DNA of 64,000 nt from Monarcha castaneiventris obscurior (Eukaryota > Chordata > Aves > Passeriformes > Monarchidae): positions 18,324,001-18,388,000 of the forward strand of contig JAMPIT010000510.1 of assembly GCA_026261815.1 (NCBI GenBank), in the 5' to 3' direction. Made by a program: the position numbers and the translations under genes. Within the stretch, counting starts at the first letter, position 1; each line of letters opens with the position of its first letter. Below are positions 40,701-54,300 of the stretch, piece after piece. The notes under the pieces are model-generated. The model saw only the letters and a program-made list of their open reading frames with translations. It was not told the DNA's origin and made no database searches.

Positions 40701-43700
40701 CAAAACTCACTGCAACTGTACAGTAAATTAACTTTAATCCAGTAACTTTTGGAGTAGCTTTTGTGTCAATTCAGATCCCAGAGAGAACCTGCCTAACCAC
40801 CTACTGCTACAAAAGGGTGTGGGTCACCTGCAGATCCTTGTCAAACTTGTGAGCCAGTGCAACTGTCATGGGAATTCCACAACACAAATGGCAGCAGGCA
40901 CCTGTCCTCCAGCCACTGAACCCCACCCCTATGAAGCAGAAAGCAGCTCCTGACCCTGACACATAGCATTAGTAGTCAGAAGGGTTAATGTTCATGTGTG
41001 ACCTAAGATTCAGTAGCTTAAGCAGAGTCATCCAGTACCCTTTGGGATGTTCTGGACTATCAAGACATTGCGCAACACGTGACCTCTGGAAAACCTGTGT
41101 CTTTTGGACTGGCCACTGGAGGCAAGACAGGATACTCCAGGCTTCTCAAATGGTACATGCTTATTATGTATGCCACTTCCTTAGCCGGAGTGGCTTCTTA
41201 AAAGGTAGCTTTGTGATTGCATCAAGTTCTGACTGTGAGAAGGACATATACTCTCGAACCATATGTAAGAATGAATCAAAATTCTGAAAAGATTCAGGAC
41301 AAACGAGGATCTAAGTAAGACTTTTTCACTGCAGAAGTTTTACACCAAAAACAATCCCTGAAAGGCTGACAAGGTGAATCATAGAACCCTGAGGATGGAC
41401 AAGTCAAGCAGAACTGAATGACTCATAACTAGTGGTGTGTATGCATCAGCAGTCTGTCCATCTTTGCACCAGCACAGTGAACCACAGGGCTAACTGACAA
41501 GTTTTAATTAATACAATGGTTATTACTAGCTGTAATTCTTCCTTAATGTTATTGCTTCCACTAAGCTAGGCTACGAGAGGAAGATCTGGGAAACTGTAGG
41601 AGGAATTCAAGCTGGTTTCTCAGCAAACTCACATTTCGTCACTGGAGATACAGTCACTGGAGGAGGCAGACTTTAGTCAGACATATTTATTTTGAGAAAC
41701 CACTACACTCCTCAGTGGCTCCAAGAAGATAAAGAGCAGCTGTTCAAATCAAAACTCAGAAGAGGAAAGAGAAATTCCAGTTCAGGGAAAGATGGGGTGG
41801 AGGGTGGGGGGGAGGTAATTATTATAGGAGGAAGTGAGACTCTTGGAGTACCACATCTTTAAAGAGCAACAACATGAGTCAAGAGATGGAAGACAAAATG
41901 GGACATCCAGTTTTAGACTGGAAACAAACTTTGAATCTTTGCATTTCTTCAGGGGCAAGGATGATTTATGTGTATTTATCCAGTTTTTTCTACAAGCTTT
42001 TGACTACACTGCACTCACACATTAAACAGGATTCAATTTATGCCTCCTTTGATTTAGGAAATACATTTAGAACCCCATCCAAAGCATGCCGAAACCATGA
42101 AAATACACTTTTGAGGTATGAATAAGTCCCTTTATGTCTGTTTCTAAATGCACGTTTAATGGTAGATCTAAAATTGCTTTACTGCAGAGGTGAGTGTTAA
42201 CTCAAAAGTGTACACAATAAAAGTTTTCCTGCTTTACTCTTGTAGCTGGCAAACAGAGTAAGAATCACCATTTTTAATAAAAGCTGGACTCTTGTAGAAC
42301 AGATAACTGCAACAAAGTAATAGTATTTAAAATTAAACATCTAATTCTTACTTTATAAACAAAATCTTTGTATTGTTGATCAGCTATTGAAATTCAGCTG
42401 TTTTGCATGTTTGTATACGAAGAATCTAACTTGCGTGGCTGACATAATAGTGAATATGTTTAAATGTTGTTAATAAGAAGCTGAAGGTTAATAATTGATA
42501 TAAAAATGCCAGCTACAGTTCTTTCCTTTTTCAAAGCATATACTATATTTTTATATGACACAATATAGGATAGGGTGGTTTACTACATCAGTGTACTGCA
42601 ATCTCAGCCTTCATAATGAAGGAAAAAAATCGCAGTGAAACAACTAAAGCTACTTTTATCCAATCCTTAGAGAAATAAAAATTTTAAAAATAGAAAACAG
42701 TGAAAGAAAAGGAGGTGTGTTGTTAGGGTGATTGTTTAGTCTAAGCCACACAGAAAAGGGCATGTGCTGGGTAATACACACAGTCAAAAATGCTAATTAG
42801 CTACTCTTTTTTCAACAATCCTTGTTTCAGCTTCTGTGCTCTCACCACCACAGTACTAGACACTTTCTAACCAGAATTAACAGCACATTAACAGACCGAG
42901 GTGTTCATAAACATTGTGCCAACTCGACAAATTTTAAACATACTTAGCACAGTTAAGCTTAGACTTTACTCTGGCAGCACAATGAGCACTCTGGAGGCCT
43001 AGCATGTGATTTGTTTTAAAGTGCAACTTAACATGTTTCACTGCTCTCTCACAATGCACTGTTCACACTGTCTTTTGGAGATAAAACAGCTGTCTCTCTT
43101 TGATACTGGGCTTTCTTTACATAAGAAACCTACAAAATATTATTTTCCCTTTGGCTAACACTGACACTGCTAAAAAAAAAAATACTGAGTTGAAGGAACT
43201 GGCACAAGGGGAAACCAACAAATTCTATCTTTTGTCCACTATATCAAAGTGCAATACTAAACTTCAAATTGCTCTAGAACAAAGTATAAACCTAGTGATG
43301 ACAAGACACTTGTACACATGAATGAGAATCATCACTGGGCTATGAATATAAAAAATTAAAAGCATGTACACCTACCTATTTTCTTTCCTACCGATTTCAG
43401 ATAGGACTAAATACTTTTTCACCCCCCAGCTATTCTAAATATAGATACAAAAATATAAGGACACATTAAAACCTTAACTCATCAGTTAATTCAGAGCTTC
43501 AGGTACACTGTTTAAGCAATTTGTCTAAGGCTGGCTTTTATTTCTGTATAACCATGTCCTTGGAAATTCCGCCAGTATACTGTAGTGTGTAAATATACTG
43601 TATCAAAAGAGGATAATATTGTCAATTATTTAAAGAACACATATTTTAGGAGAAATCCCAGTTTTAATATCAAACTGTACTACAAATGCAAGTTCACATA

Positions 43701-45341
43701 TATCTTGTAGCAGCATCATTCATCCTCCTTTGCCCAGCTACAGAAACGCCAGAAAGTAGCACTGCTCTGCTTCACTGTTTCCATGAGGGCAGCATCTCAG
43801 CAGTTGTCAGGAGGCCATTCACAATGTGGCAATTAGGCCAATATCTAACCGTGAGACAAACACCTGTCATTTAAATATTGCCTGTTTTAAAGGAAAGCAT
43901 TTCAAAGGAAAGAATTTGTATAGATGCTTTGTTTCTAAGTAGACTGACCAAAGAGTTATGCACGTAGACCAAAAACTTCAACAGATTCCCATGAAGACAT
44001 CCATCAAAACACTCTCAGAGCCACAGAGGTTTTTGTAAACTAGGTGTTTGTTACAGCCCCACTGCCAGAAAACAGACTGAACAGCAGCATCTCAGGCTTA
44101 AATGCAGGACAGGAAGAGAAATAAATCCAGCACCTCTTTTTTTTTTATATACTGTCTTTAATATTTAGACCAGTCCAAGCTCATGTAAACAACCAGATGA
44201 CTTACAGATATTCCAGACTTGTTAGATGGACAAGGAGCTTAAGTGTACCACTAACATAATATGTAGCCAGTGAATTTCCAGACACAGGACCTACATCTAC
44301 TTTAGCAAACAGCAGAGTGAAGGACCCAACATCTACAGTAACCCATACGTCAGAAGGTGACAGCAGCTAGATTACACCAGGTGTGCTCCTGCAGAGGAGC
44401 TTCCAGGTTATCTATATCCAAAAACAATCCAAACTATTTCAGGCTATGAACCATAGTACAGAAATGCACATTTTTTATCAAAATAAAAGGGGACAATAAT
44501 CTTCAACTTGGAGAGATGCCATATGGTGCAGCGAGAGCTGGCCAGCCATTTTATCCTAGAGAGAAAGGTTTTCAGTAGCCACAGCTATGGTAACACAACC
44601 TTCAACAAGTATGTAGTACAAAAGATATTGAAAAAATGGGTCTAAGACAGGACACATTAAATCAGGCATTAAATCAGGATGATTCTTTAGATGTTAAGAA
44701 AGTCACAGATTATACAATTTATGTGCAATCATGGTTCAATCAATGATGCTAGAAAAAGCAGAGCAGGGCACAATGCAGTAATTAACTAGTTGCCCAAACA
44801 CTAATGAAAAGCAAATTGTTGGCCTGAATTAGGGTGTGAAGGGCTTGAAGAGCTAGGTGTTTTTTTGCTGAGTCGAAGGAAGGAAGGCAGGGAGGGAGTA
44901 AGAAAGGCAGGAAGGAAGGAGGGGAGTAACTTGAAGAGATTGCATCACATTAACTGAACTTTTCACTGGAAGTTCTTTTTATACATGAATGCTCTTAGAG
45001 AAGAGCTAAGATATTCTGCAGAAGACACACAAGTTCTTACTGCCTTACTGGGAGGAAAAATGATCTCTGCAGAAATAAGCACCTGGAAAAAAAACAAGGC
45101 TCCATCTATAGTAGTCAAAACCCACTTTCCTCATACTACTGAGATGGAAGAAAGCAGAGATGTTGGAAAGAAATACTGAAGAAACATCAGGGATTTTATG
45201 TACATACCTTGAAATAAAAAATAATTCAAGATTATTAGCATATGATTTATAGTCAAGTACATTAGATGCATTAGATGTTTATTATCAAATGAGCCACTGG
45301 ACATATTTGGTATACTCTATTTATATATATATTTTTAATAT

Positions 45342-45386
<45 letters not shown>

Positions 45387-48300
45387 ACACACACATAAAG
45401 GTTATTACTACTCTGAGAGTACTGCCTCTACAATCACTCCTTTCAGGGATAACCCTGTGCTGCAGGAGAAAAGCAGGAATGAAAGTAGAGGCCTTTCACA
45501 AGCCTGATCTACTGCAAACCAGGAGTTAGTCCAGTTAATTGTCAATCTTCCTAAGTTTCAACAAGATGATATTTTCATTGTGGACCCAACAATGGATGTC
45601 ACATAAAAGTATGAAACATTCTGAGTAGAACACTGCAAATGCTTTGTTAAATGATACAGTAAAGAGGAGATAGTGTTAGAAAAATTTGGACTTGCAGGGA
45701 ACTTTAACAGAAATACAAGAAATATCTTACTGAAAAAGAAAGTCATTACCATATTTATGATCCTGTGCCTACTATCTGACAGGAATTAGGAAAACTGGAT
45801 CATAAAATTAGGAAGAGCCCCAAGAGTATCAGATTCAATCCAGTGTTTCTACGGGCAAATATATGACACAATCCTATTTACAACCTGGTCCAGATTCACT
45901 TTAACACAGGCTAAGGTATTTTGTTCATACTACTCTCTATAGAAGATGACTACAGAATCACACTTCACAAATGGTCTTCTTTTTCCCCTGACTTTCAGGC
46001 TAAATTTATTCATGCTCAGTCCAAACACTTTTGTTCTTGCATCAAAACTTTCCCTGCACTTAGTTATTTTCCTTCACTTTTTTTTTACCACTGATCCATC
46101 CCTTTATAGATAAGAAGTATATCCTCTCCTAGTGTTCCTGCTCAGGTAAATCAGCCATGTTCTGGCAAGGTAATTCCTCATCTCTGCTGGAAAAATCACC
46201 TGATACAGACTAGAAACAAATGTGTCTTTGTCACAGTTGGATTATATTCGCAGCTGATGGTCATGCTGTGATCAGCAAGTTCTCATTTTACAGAAAAAAA
46301 AAATTTGAGTCTTTCTATTCCATCTGTTTATTATTTTGATTATCCTCTGCACTGGCATGGTCTCCTCAAGCTTAGCTCATGCTCTAAGTAGTGCAATCCT
46401 AGCCTGTGCAAGGCATGGAAGTTAAAATACATTAAGAAGTTCAGCTGTGAACTGCCCTTTGAGACTGATGCTTCTACGTTCAGTCAGTACAATTCACTGT
46501 GGCATTTGCTTTAGCAATTTCTTAGCTACTGCTGAAAATTCTCATCCTTCTCCACTGAAACAGTAACTCTCCATTGTGTCACCATTTCAAGGGTCTTACT
46601 GAAAATACAGATTGATTAAGTTTATCATATTTTCATTTTCTGGACAATCAATTATCACAGAAAGCAATCAGATGGACCTGGCTTGACTTTGACACTGTAA
46701 ATTTACAGCTTTTTGTGCTCATTGCACCTGCAGTTATCAACATTTATCTAACCCTCACCCTCATTAACCTTTCCTGTCTATGAATCCCAGCGCTCAACAT
46801 GATCACCTTTCTTGACAGATCTGACAAAAAACATTTTGGAAGTATAATTTTTTTTTTTTACTCTCTTCTCCCCACTACCTTGTGCTTTTCCTATGTCTTC
46901 CCTCGTGCTACTTTTTCTTAGGTGACTGCAAGATACCTGTGTTTTGTTTTAAAATAATGATGTTTTATTTATTTTTAAGACTGAATGTGCATTTTAAAAT
47001 TTTCTACTTATCATCGCTAGTAAATACCTATTGCATTACTTAAATTGACATGGGGTTCAGTAACTTCCTTGGAGAAAATAATGGGGCCCCTAAAGGAAAG
47101 AGACATCTTTTGTTTCCAGACAGAAGGAGACTGTGGCAACTAGTATATGTTTGCATTTGCATATCAGTTCCAACTAGTGGTAAAGAGACTGTGTTATTTT
47201 AAAGTTTTAAAGTTTCTTTTTTTTTTTTAATGTTTTAAACAATATTTTACAAGGACTTCTCTCTTTATATTTTTGAAAAAAGCATGAAATGCTTTCAGCA
47301 TACTCCAGCAGCCACAGTGGGTCAGCAGCAGCTGACTGGGAAAAAGGAATGAAGAGCCACAGGACAGGGTTGCTCAATGTCCATGACATCTTACATGGGA
47401 TACCATGGATACTTGCCTGCTCTGGCTTTACAGGACCAAGCAGGTGCTACTGACCATCCTTGCAGGGGGGAACACCAGCTGCTTTCCTGGGTCAGAAGAC
47501 TCAGCTCCCTGCCCAGGAAAACCAGGGGAGAGTATGATACAGGTCTCCCCACAGATATGCACAACATACCACATGCCTGGAATAGGGGACACTCAGGCAA
47601 AATTTGCATTTGATTAAGACTATATGTCACCCTCTGAGAAGCCACAGGAACACAAAGCACCTCAAGCCAATTTTTGAATTAGCCCCTCAGTACTTCCCTC
47701 CTCTGTCATCTACCAAACCTCTCCATACTAATTATACTAAGGGTAAAAGCCTGTCTACAAAATGTCTGGTCTCTAGTTTGTCACCACAGGTTTACCTATA
47801 CCCCACAGAGGGAAATGGGACAATTATTGTATTTTTTGTCATAGAACAAGAGATACCATGCTCAGTACTCTCCATCACCTGGAAGAGGAACCTAGGATGG
47901 CAAGTTCAAATGTAGGTTTCTCTGGTGAACACATCCTAAAATTAGCTTGAGTGTGATTGCTGTCCCCTGCATTTACTTCCACAGTCTTCAAGGGAGATGG
48001 CTCGACTGCATCTTACAGCAAAGCCCATGCATTGCACTCCTCCCTCTCCACCCAGCCATCACAAGCCCTCACACAGCACCGCTGCATAACCCTGGAGCTC
48101 CTGGCCCACCACTTCCCACTACGTAGCTGTACACTGAAGGATTGCAGGCAGCCAAGGACAACTTAGTCTGTGTCTTTACTCGCTAGCTGTGGTGCAGAGC
48201 CAAAGTACATACAGCTCCACCCCTGGTCAGACCAGCGGACAGCTGCCTCAGAGCTGGAGAACAAGTCCTAGCTGCTCTCCTCTCTGGGATCACTGGGAAT

Positions 48301-51300
48301 GCTGCCAAACCACTTTAAAAGAAGTATCTTTACGCTAAACAACATTTTATAATGGTTACTGGAAAGCCAGCTATTGCAAGGCCAAGCAGATGCCAAACTG
48401 TGTCTCGGAGCTGATGCAAACACTGCCTGGAAGACCAACACAATGATGATGCTTCTAAACTGTGGGACAGGAGTAATTTTCCGTACTACAGCCTCACTCA
48501 GAGTAGCAAAATGTCCTGCTGCTGTCAGCTGTACCTGGGGGTGGAAGTGAACTCCGGGTACTGTAACATTGTTTTTTTGGCCGTTGGGGAAGTACCATCT
48601 GCTATTGATAATCTTTGCAGGTTGAAGACTGTCCCAGCTGTACCCACAAATTATTTCCATGTCAGACAGGATACACAAAGATGAGTGCAGGGACTCTGCA
48701 GTCTCTAATCTCCACCCAGCTCTCCTATGAGCACCATGACGCCCGTCTCCAGAGCTGGTGGCCAACTGATACCAAAACAGATCGTTCTGTATGGGCCATA
48801 TCCAGCCTAGGTTAGGCAGACTGGTTTTCCTAGCGTGTTCTCCTGCCTCCTCAATCTGGATGAGCCAAGCTGATAAAAAAATTACTTGCATATCTCCCAG
48901 ATTACTCTTCAGTTAAAGCACCCATTTCACAGTCAACAAAACAAGAGACAATTTTTTCACTTAGAACAGGTATTTAGCTGTATCTGAACTACCATGTTAT
49001 GCAACAGTTGCAATAATGTGCATTTTTTCAGCATTTACATCAGCAGCGTCATTCCACCAGTGCAGAACTGCAGTGGTTTCACTGGCCACACTCCAGAGTG
49101 ACACCCACTGCCTGTATGTCTTCTCTACATATGCTAGTCTTTGAAGATTTTGAGACACAAAACTGATGCTCTGGGCTGGTGCTTCCAAAACTCCTCTGCA
49201 TAGTTACTGCACAAAACAATAGTGAACTATTCAGGGGCAGGATTGATAATTAATCTTATCAGAAACATAATGTGGGGACTGAGAATATACTATTTTCTTA
49301 CACTTGTAGGAGAATAAGAATAGAATATAAGAGTCACACTACAATGGGTGTCTAACCCATCTCATTATCATGGAAGCAGTTCCAGGATAAGGTGCTTCAG
49401 AGAAAAATCTTCAGCTGCTTGCACCAGTCACTCAAAAACCTGGAACTGCTTTATTATGTAACCAAAAAACTCAGTCTGCCTGGCAGCTTGTCATTGCTAC
49501 TGTTTCTATTTTATGTCCAACGTCAGTGTTTGTGTCACAGCAAGCCTCCCTCTCTGACAGTTAACAGTTTATTTTGGTAAATTACTCTATGTATTTCACA
49601 TAACAATTAACTCACTTGCCTGTGTATACCTGCCAGTATAATTTTTTGCCCCTAGACACTTCAATAGCTCACTCAGGCACTTCTGTGTGATCTTTGGTCT
49701 ACAAAATGCTAGTGCCCCACAAGTCCTTCCAGACCCTCCAGGTCCTTTTCCACACTGGGAACATGCTGCTCCAATGTATGTATGACCCTTTCTTATTGCT
49801 CACTCTCTTTGTAGTTTGGTCTTCCATACTCACCTCATCCCTAAAAAAACATATTCCCTGGGAGCGTTCATTCAAAGTGAACAGTCCCAAGACAAAAAAT
49901 GGAAAAGAGATACAGGAATCATCAAGCTTAGTGGCCTGCAATATTGTAGCCCCAAACACTACACAATAGTATATGCCCCCTCCTGGAGAAGCGAAGACCC
50001 CCTTCATAGCACCTTCCAGGGCTTAAAGAGGGGCTACAGGAAAGCTGGAGAGGGACTTTTCACAAGAGCATGTAGTGATTAGACAAGGGGGGATGGCCTT
50101 AACCTGAAAGAGGGAGGATTTAGATTAGATATTCGGAAGAAATTCAAAGGTGGTGAGGCACTGGAACAGGTTGCCCAGAGAAACTGTGGATGTCCCATTC
50201 CTTTGATCAAGCTCAGGCTAGCCAGGGCTTTGAGCAACCTGATCTAGCAGAAGGCGTCCCTTCCCATGTGTAGAAGTCTAGAAGATAAGTTTTGCACCCT
50301 CTGAGTTTTGTCATTCCTTTTCAACCACAAGCATCTATGAATCTTGGGTGTTGCCTCCCCCTTGAGGGTGGGATGTCACATCATGGCAAGGAGGTTGGAA
50401 CTAGATAATCTTTACAGTTCCTTCCAACACAAACCATCCTGTGATTCTGTTATTCTATGTTCATGGCATTATGAGCCAAAAAGCCAATTCCAAGATATTT
50501 AACACAAGAAAAACGTGCCAAATGCTCCAGATGTCATAGTGAGCCACAGGAATAAACCAGGAAAAGCAAAGATACCATCACAACCCTAAACCCTTGTAAC
50601 AGAAGGCAAATTACTTAGGTAAAAGACCTTAGTGATCCTGGGAGCCTGGCCATGGCATAAAGAAAGGGGGAAAAAAGAGGCCTAACAAAAAAACATCACT
50701 ATTCCTTGACAATTTAAATTCTTTCCTAACCACAAGTCAAGAGACCGCAAAACCAACTCCCACAGGCCAGCATCAGTATTTAATCCAGACCAACACTCAT
50801 CCCCTCTGGTTTCTACAAAGCTATTCCAAATTACCAGTAACACAGGAGACATTACTCTCCAGATGAGTCCAGCTTGGGTAAAGTGAGATCTGACTGGTGG
50901 GGTTTAGGGCTCTCGCCTTTCATGGCTTACTGTTACAATGCTCTTGCTACAACTATTTCACCACCAACCAATTCTGAAGTGATCCCCAATTCATTACCCT
51001 AAGCTGAGCTATGGAAAAAGGCTCTTTCTGAACTTCCCTGTGCTACAGTTTGCTGGTTTTAATACTCAGAATCAGAATGACCATGCCAATTTGATGCTGC
51101 TTTCATGAGTAATTCTTCCCCTTTTAAGCAACTGCCTCCTTCAAGTACCACTTTTCTTTTTACCAGAAATAGGAAAGAGGAGTTGGATAAATGACTGAAT
51201 AATTACAGTTTCACACAAAAGTGGCACAAGCAGCCCAGCTACAAATATGAGACACAGAGTAACCTCTACAGTGCAAGAATTCTGTCCTGACAGCTCCGTT

Positions 51301-54300
51301 TTATTTCTTTCATCAAAGTATAAAAAGCATCAATCTGCAGCTTCAATAAGTCAGTCATATTGCAGCAGGTTAAACAGCAATTTCACAAGGGTAAACTGAC
51401 CCAATTTGAAGCAGTGGGCACTCATCCAGTGACAGAATACAGAAGGCAGAGTGTGAAATGACTGACTGACTCACTACATCAAAATGAAATTTTCCAGTAT
51501 CATATTAAAATAGAAAACCAAGAATTTCTACAGAAAAATAAAATGATTGATACTTATTTCCTCTAGTTCTCAAGTTTTTCTGGGAAACTGAAGTCTCTAA
51601 AATATTTCAATTTCATTGAATCAGCACATTCCAGTTGCAAAGTTTAGATCTTTCTGACTTGCTCTAATGCCATTATATTACTTTGTGAATTTGGGAGGTA
51701 TTAGGAAGATTAGAAAGAGCTAGCTGATATGACAGGGGAGTATGAAGAAAAAGGGGGTTTTTTTTTCCCCCCACCAAGCATACAATTAAGATGCAAAACT
51801 GCTGCTGAATCATATTCCCAGAGCTCTGTTCCCTGCCCTGTGTGATCTACCCCAATACTCTCTTCTTTAAAAACATGACACATATTCATAGCTGGCGAGG
51901 GAAGTAGGATGGTAAACTGAGTTCAAGAGCTCCTTCAGTGAATTTCCAAGGCCTTAGATTCCATATACAGAGATGCTGCTTGAATATGGGAATGTATATT
52001 TTCCTCAAGATAAGAGAAATACATCTGTTCAATTTGCTAATTTACTTAACTGCTTCAAAGTGACAGGGTTCCCCAAAAAGCTAAAGGGAAAATCAATTTT
52101 CAGTTGTTTTCCTTAAGCTCCTTTGATAAACCCAGACCTAATGTATCATCCCTCCTCTCTTTAGCAGGCTACCCACGGTGACCCCCACTCCCAGGGCTGG
52201 TAGCAATGTGGGGACAGCAAGTGGACACCATAAGCCAAGACAGACTTTGAATTACGCCCCATCCTTGTGAAACATGGTCTGTCATTTCCTTAAGTCACCA
52301 GTTAGCTTCCTCAAAATAATTCATATGAAATTTATAGAAAAAAATGAAACAGGGAACAACTCATCCTTGAGGACTCCAGGCCATCTCATTTTTAATGCTA
52401 AATATACACATGAAAATGTAGTGTTGACTCATAAACCCAGCTCCTGTATTCCCACTCTTGGCCAGTCACCCCCACATCTCACCAGATCCTCATGCATTAT
52501 CTGTTTTCCCAATACTCCTCCTTCCTATCACCCCATGTTTTGTTACAACTCTTTCTGGCCTGGATTTCTGCCTCCTGAGGGCACACATAATTGGTGATGG
52601 GCATCCTGTTCTGGTGGTTGTTCTCTCTGCAAGCATCATCTGTACCCAAGTTAACAATGTACTCTGACAGGAAAAGAAATGAGGAATTAAATAAGTGTAT
52701 TACAAAGAGTGTGTCATCACCGTACAGCCAGGTGTCAGCTGAACTTTCTTTTCAACCATAAGGTCAGATTTGTTCAATTGATTTTTAAGCAATATGTTAT
52801 TAGTTACAAAATAAATTTTTTAAAAAATCCCTGAGCTAACAATGCAATATTTTCCCAACCTACTTTCTCAAAAGAAAAGACAGTTTGCATAATTCTACCA
52901 TTGCCATATATATCTAAGGAGCCATAATTAGAATAATTAATCAGTAACTATGTTCAACAGTTCCATGCCTGCAGCAAAAAAATTATTTCATTTCTTAAAA
53001 TGCTGGAAGTTAAACAAATTGAGTAAACTTTGCCCTCAGCTCTGAAAAACAACTGATCCAGTGGAGCTACTACATATTCAAGAGAACAAGAAAAAAGCTG
53101 ACTGAGAAAAGGCATTGGAAAATCACTGTGAACTCTTACCAGAATGTGTGACCAGCAGCTACAAGTCTGTCCCCTTTCCCCACCCAACCATCTGAAGTCT
53201 TTTCTACAAGCAGGATCAAAACAGATGCTACTGTCTTCCCAACTGTAAAGCAAATATCTTGTAAAATATAATACCAGTGGTACCAACATTTTCTAGCCCT
53301 TAGTAAGAGCATTAAACTGATAAACCTACAAAAGCATTTCTAGGTTGACTTTTGGACTCACATAATTGCAAGGCATTTCCATAGGATAGTCTCTCCCAGC
53401 CAATTTTGAACCATTCAGCTGTCTTTAGAGGTGTGACTAAAAAGAAAAATCAAATCTCAGCTGTCAGCATGAGAGCTAATGTGCAAGTAACAGAATTATC
53501 ATGTGCAGACTGAAGTGACAGTCCCCTGGCAATGTGCATGGACCCCTGTCAGCTCCCCCCAGTGCTGAAGAATGTGTTGCAGGGTGTCTTGCAGCACTCC
53601 CCAGCCCTTCAGCCCCCCAGGCTGGCCAGATCTGAGATGTGCAAAAGCCCCTGTGCTTTCCATCATGCAGATGTCACAGAGATCCAGCTGCTGGGTGGCA
53701 CTGGAACCACCTGTAGCCCCAGTCCCTCAGTTCCTATACCAACTGTTGCAAACAGCATCTTGTAAAGATTTCAGTAACTGGGAGTATTTAGAGTGGCTGG
53801 GGGGTTTTCAGAATCAAAACAAAACTAAGCTTTAAATTTTTGCAGTTCTTCCTAACACAGAAGTCTGTCTCTTCTCAAACTAAACATACACAGAGATGAA
53901 GAAAAAGAAATGGGCTTCAATGCAGCCAAATCCAGATATTCTTAAAATGCATTTTCTTACTCGGTGCATCTTAAACGACCCTCCCTGACAAATCTCCAGG
54001 GAGACACACCACAAACTTAACAGACCAGGCTTCTTATGAGTGTTTTGTGCTCTCAGATTAGAGCTGAAGCTACAGCAAGCCAGAAGTTGCCATCACTGAT
54101 AGACTAAACAAACTGTTTACTGTTAATATAGACTGTATTTTTTTTCATTGAATGATATTCTCAGATTTAGACTATGCCTTAAATCATTTGGTTATGAACT
54201 TGAAAGCAAAGAGGAAGATTTCACATTTACTGGTACTGTCACCTCCACTGCCACCAAATGCATCAAGTCTATTTTCCCAAACTGCTCTAGCTGTCTTAAA

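Noticed and set aside
41377..41415. Possible CR1 tip (AATCATAGAACCCTGAGGATGG)
   Set aside because: The match is too short and diverged to tell from chance.
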